Shown piece after piece: positions 63,911 to 64,000 of a stretch of 64,000 bases of DNA. A program made the translations under genes and the position numbers. Source of the DNA: Bacillaceae bacterium. Its GTDB lineage: Bacteria > Bacillota > Bacilli > JACDOE01. The notes beneath the pieces were generated by a model. It was not told the origin of the DNA. It ran no database searches and worked only from the letters and a program-made list of their open reading frames with translations. Where the stretch lies: positions 933,205-997,204 of the forward strand of contig JACDOE010000001.1 in the NCBI GenBank assembly GCA_017656255.1, given 5' to 3'. Position 1 is the stretch's first letter, and each line of letters starts with the position of its first letter.

Positions 63911-64000
63911 TTATTCATCAAACTGAACTTCTTTTACCCCGTCCAGTTGATTCAGGCGATCAACCACTTCCAGCAATTGTTGTTTGGAACCGGCCCTGAC
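63911..64000 (-). CDS. C-terminal end of a protein, partial
   Basis: Thirty codons from the window edge to TAA at 63911: the segment ending LNQLDGVKEVQFDE. This resembles the ACT-like C-terminal tail of MgtC/SapB-type membrane proteins, but so little is visible that the family is a guess. The gene would be upstream of the M1 peptidase in the same direction. Confidence 0.5.
   Translation of the reverse strand, partial: VRAGSKQQLLEVVDRLNQLDGVKEVQFDE

Noticed and set aside
1-64000. CRISPR arrays, tRNA or rRNA genes, insertion sequences and prophage
   Set aside because: No direct repeat arrays, cloverleaf sequences, transposase motifs or phage structural genes were found on either strand.

Overview
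The window is a low-to-mid-GC Gram-positive chromosome segment. It most resembles Bacillales (Bacillaceae-like, perhaps a thermophilic or alkaliphilic lineage). Evidence is the lipM-gcvPB-gcvPA-gcvT / yqhH / yqhG / yqzE / aroK synteny known from Bacillus subtilis, strong AGGAGG-type ribosome binding sites, Zur, PerR, NrdR and SigX-like sites, lipoproteins and S-layer-homology proteins. I see no tRNA, rRNA, CRISPR array, insertion sequence or phage module. The species cannot be named from sequence alone.

Layout. (a) 1-10.6 kb: one long minus-strand operon for a Tad/Flp-type pilus (type IVc). It starts from a clear sigma-A promoter and a leader with a strong terminator hairpin. The order is an S1-domain RNA-binding protein, an unknown DNA-binding-like protein, an XRE regulator, a degenerate CpaE-like ATPase, CpaB, TadZ, TadA/CpaF, TadB, TadC, a 57-aa Flp pilin, the prepilin peptidase, two TadE-like pseudopilins and a secreted protein running off the edge. 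(b) 10.7-13.1 kb: exported YcdB/PepSY-like protein with SLH domains. (c) 13.4-17.8 kb: zinc uptake operon znuA-znuC-two znuB-like permeases-zur plus a small gene, behind a Zur box. (d) 17.9-20 kb: BASS-family transporter; PerR-box-controlled peroxiredoxin and a small winged-helix protein. (e) 20-29 kb: acyl-CoA catabolic module (transporter, hydrolase, acyl-CoA dehydrogenase, acyl-CoA ligase, 3-hydroxyacyl-CoA dehydrogenase, two crotonases) with its own sigma-54 activator and two -24/-12 promoters. (f) 29-34 kb: ferrous iron uptake with a split feoB, then cobQ and DinB-like genes. (g) 34-40.6 kb: lipid kinase, class II aldolase plus MDR dehydrogenase, a tiny zinc-finger-like protein, SCO1-like lipoprotein, and an ECF sigma/anti-sigma pair with a SigX-type autoregulatory promoter. 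(h) 40.7-44.4 kb: B12-dependent ribonucleotide reductase with tandem NrdR boxes, and D-amino-acid aminotransferase. (i) 44.4-47.9 kb: a decaying island with a GNAT remnant, a twice-frameshifted PlcR/NprR-like (RRNPP) regulator, a frameshifted MFS exporter and an intact C39-like cysteine protease. (j) 47.9-64 kb: SLH protein, lipM and the glycine cleavage operon under a tandem glycine riboswitch, yqhH-yqhG, aroK-yqzE, a MerR-controlled membrane zinc protease, an M1-type peptidase and a partial gene.

Metal and redox homeostasis recurs (Zn, Fe, Cu, B12, peroxide). Least conventional are the Tad operon head with its leader hairpin, the sigma-54 acyl-CoA module without a thiolase, the split FeoB and the decaying RRNPP/MFS/C39 island.
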